This document shows, piece after piece, positions 63,611 to 64,000 of a DNA stretch of 64,000 nucleotides; the first letter of the stretch is position 1, and every line of letters starts with the position of its first letter. Position numbers and translations under genes: made by a program. Origin of the DNA: Gelidibacter pelagius (lineage in GTDB: Bacteria; Bacteroidota; Bacteroidia; Flavobacteriales; Flavobacteriaceae); assembly GCF_017581925.1 (NCBI RefSeq), contig NZ_JAGEVG010000005.1, forward strand, positions 162,297 to 226,296, read 5' to 3'. Under the pieces are notes generated by a model. It saw only the letters and a list, made by a program, of their open reading frames with translations. It was not told the DNA's origin and searched no databases.

Positions 63611-63999
63611 GATTGAAACTTTTTGAGGTGCGCCTTGATTTCATTGGCCAGGGCATATACCGATTCGGTCAGTTTGGGATTTCGTTTTCGATACATGTTT
63701 CCTATGGCCTTGAAATTATTATGGTATTTGATCATCATCTTATAAAGTTCGATGTGTTCCTCGCTAAACCGTTCTGTAATTTCTTTTTCAAATACGGCAC
63801 GCCGGATATATTCGCTTAGGCTCAATCCTGAGGCTGCTGCCTTAATGTTTAAAAGCTTTTTTTCGTATATGGAACATCTGAACTTAACCAGATCACTTTT
63901 CCCCTTAAACACTCGTTTTTTTTCTTTGCGACCTTCGGGAGCAAACGAGAATGTGGCCACAGACACACATCTCGAATTCCTACCCAGAATAATTCCCAT
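63607..63999 (-). CDS. MobC-like mobilisation protein, possibly continuing beyond the window
   Basis: A 130-residue protein ending before the relaxase. Residues about 35-75 form a ribbon-helix-helix (V-K-F-R-C-S-I-Y-E ... G-L-S-L-S-E-Y-I-R-R-A-V) of the relaxosome accessory type, followed by a helical part to A-H-L-K-K-F-Q-S. The ATG at 63999 is at the window edge, and the first ~25 residues are unlike the family, so the true start may lie outside. It binds oriT and recruits the relaxase. Confidence 0.75.
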   Translation of the reverse strand: MGIILGRNSRCVSVATFSFAPEGRKEKKRVFKGKSDLVKFRCSIYEKKLLNIKAAASGLSLSEYIRRAVFEKEITERFSEEHIELYKMMIKYHNNFKAIGNMYRKRNPKLTESVYALANEIKAHLKKFQS

Positions 64000-64000
64000 T

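Noticed and set aside
49598..63999. Complete transposon with defined ends
   Set aside because: The mob duplicate suggests element-mediated movement, but I saw no clear terminal or attachment repeats, and no integrase within the window.
37655..64000. CRISPR array for the CARF genes
   Set aside because: I found no set of regularly spaced direct repeats anywhere in the window, and no Cas1, Cas2 or Cas10-like gene.

Overview
The window is AT-rich DNA from a member of the Bacteroidota, most likely a marine Flavobacteriaceae. Supporting signs are short lipoprotein signal peptides ending in SC followed by D/E/N-rich stretches, promoters with a TAnnTTTG -7 box, weak ribosome binding sites, and protein families typical of the group (permease/M1-peptidase fusions, DUF6140-like proteins, flavobacterial mobilisation genes). 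I saw no rRNA, tRNA or CRISPR array.

Bases 1-21,300 and 31,500-37,300 look like ordinary chromosome. They hold a partial SSS symporter with a NagX-like membrane acyltransferase and a DeoR regulator (probably amino-sugar use), an ABC ATPase with a permease/M1-aminopeptidase fusion, an IRG-like GTPase, a D-aminoacylase-like amidohydrolase with an aldo/keto reductase, a GMC oxidoreductase, lipoproteins, a GH29 fucosidase and a Wzx-like flippase. Further on come a K+ channel with RCK domains, a second amidohydrolase, a serine beta-lactamase-like hydrolase and an NTF2-like protein.

Bases 21,364-31,167 form accessory island 1. Two WYL-domain regulators bracket a tightly spaced operon: Cys-motif protein, DUF6140-like protein, dynamin-like GTPase, tail-anchored protein, HerA/DUF87 ATPase with a glycine-rich hydrophobic segment, small helical protein and HNH-like protein. 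Two divergent genes for 56-residue hydrophobic peptides follow. The inverted repeat TCCCA-N5-TGGGA occurs at the operon promoter and again between the peptide genes and the second WYL gene. This looks like a WYL-controlled membrane/GTPase/ATPase defence or stress cassette.

Bases 37,650-64,000 form accessory island 2, almost all on the minus strand. It contains a 5'-truncated AlbA/RecG-like gene, a HipA-like kinase with a possible DUF3037-type partner, an unassigned reverse transcriptase, and a complete type I restriction-modification operon (hsdR, hsdM, hsdS) carrying an AbiEii-like nucleotidyltransferase/antitoxin pair with its own palindromic operators between hsdR and hsdM. Next come a phosphoesterase, remnants of a mobilisation gene and an IS110 transposase, and a tandem GIY-YIG protein. 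The most striking locus is a five-gene operon (61,117 down to 52,211): S1-domain SF1 helicase, winged-helix protein, phospholipase-D-type protein, CARF-like protein, and CARF plus PD-(D/E)XK nuclease. It resembles a nucleotide-signalled defence system with no CRISPR components or recognisable cyclase nearby, and I cannot match it to a described system. The window ends in a deletion-fused hsdR/hsdS relic and a mob operon (DUF-type coiled-coil/TM protein, HUH relaxase, MobC), so island 2 probably sits in or beside a mobilisable element.
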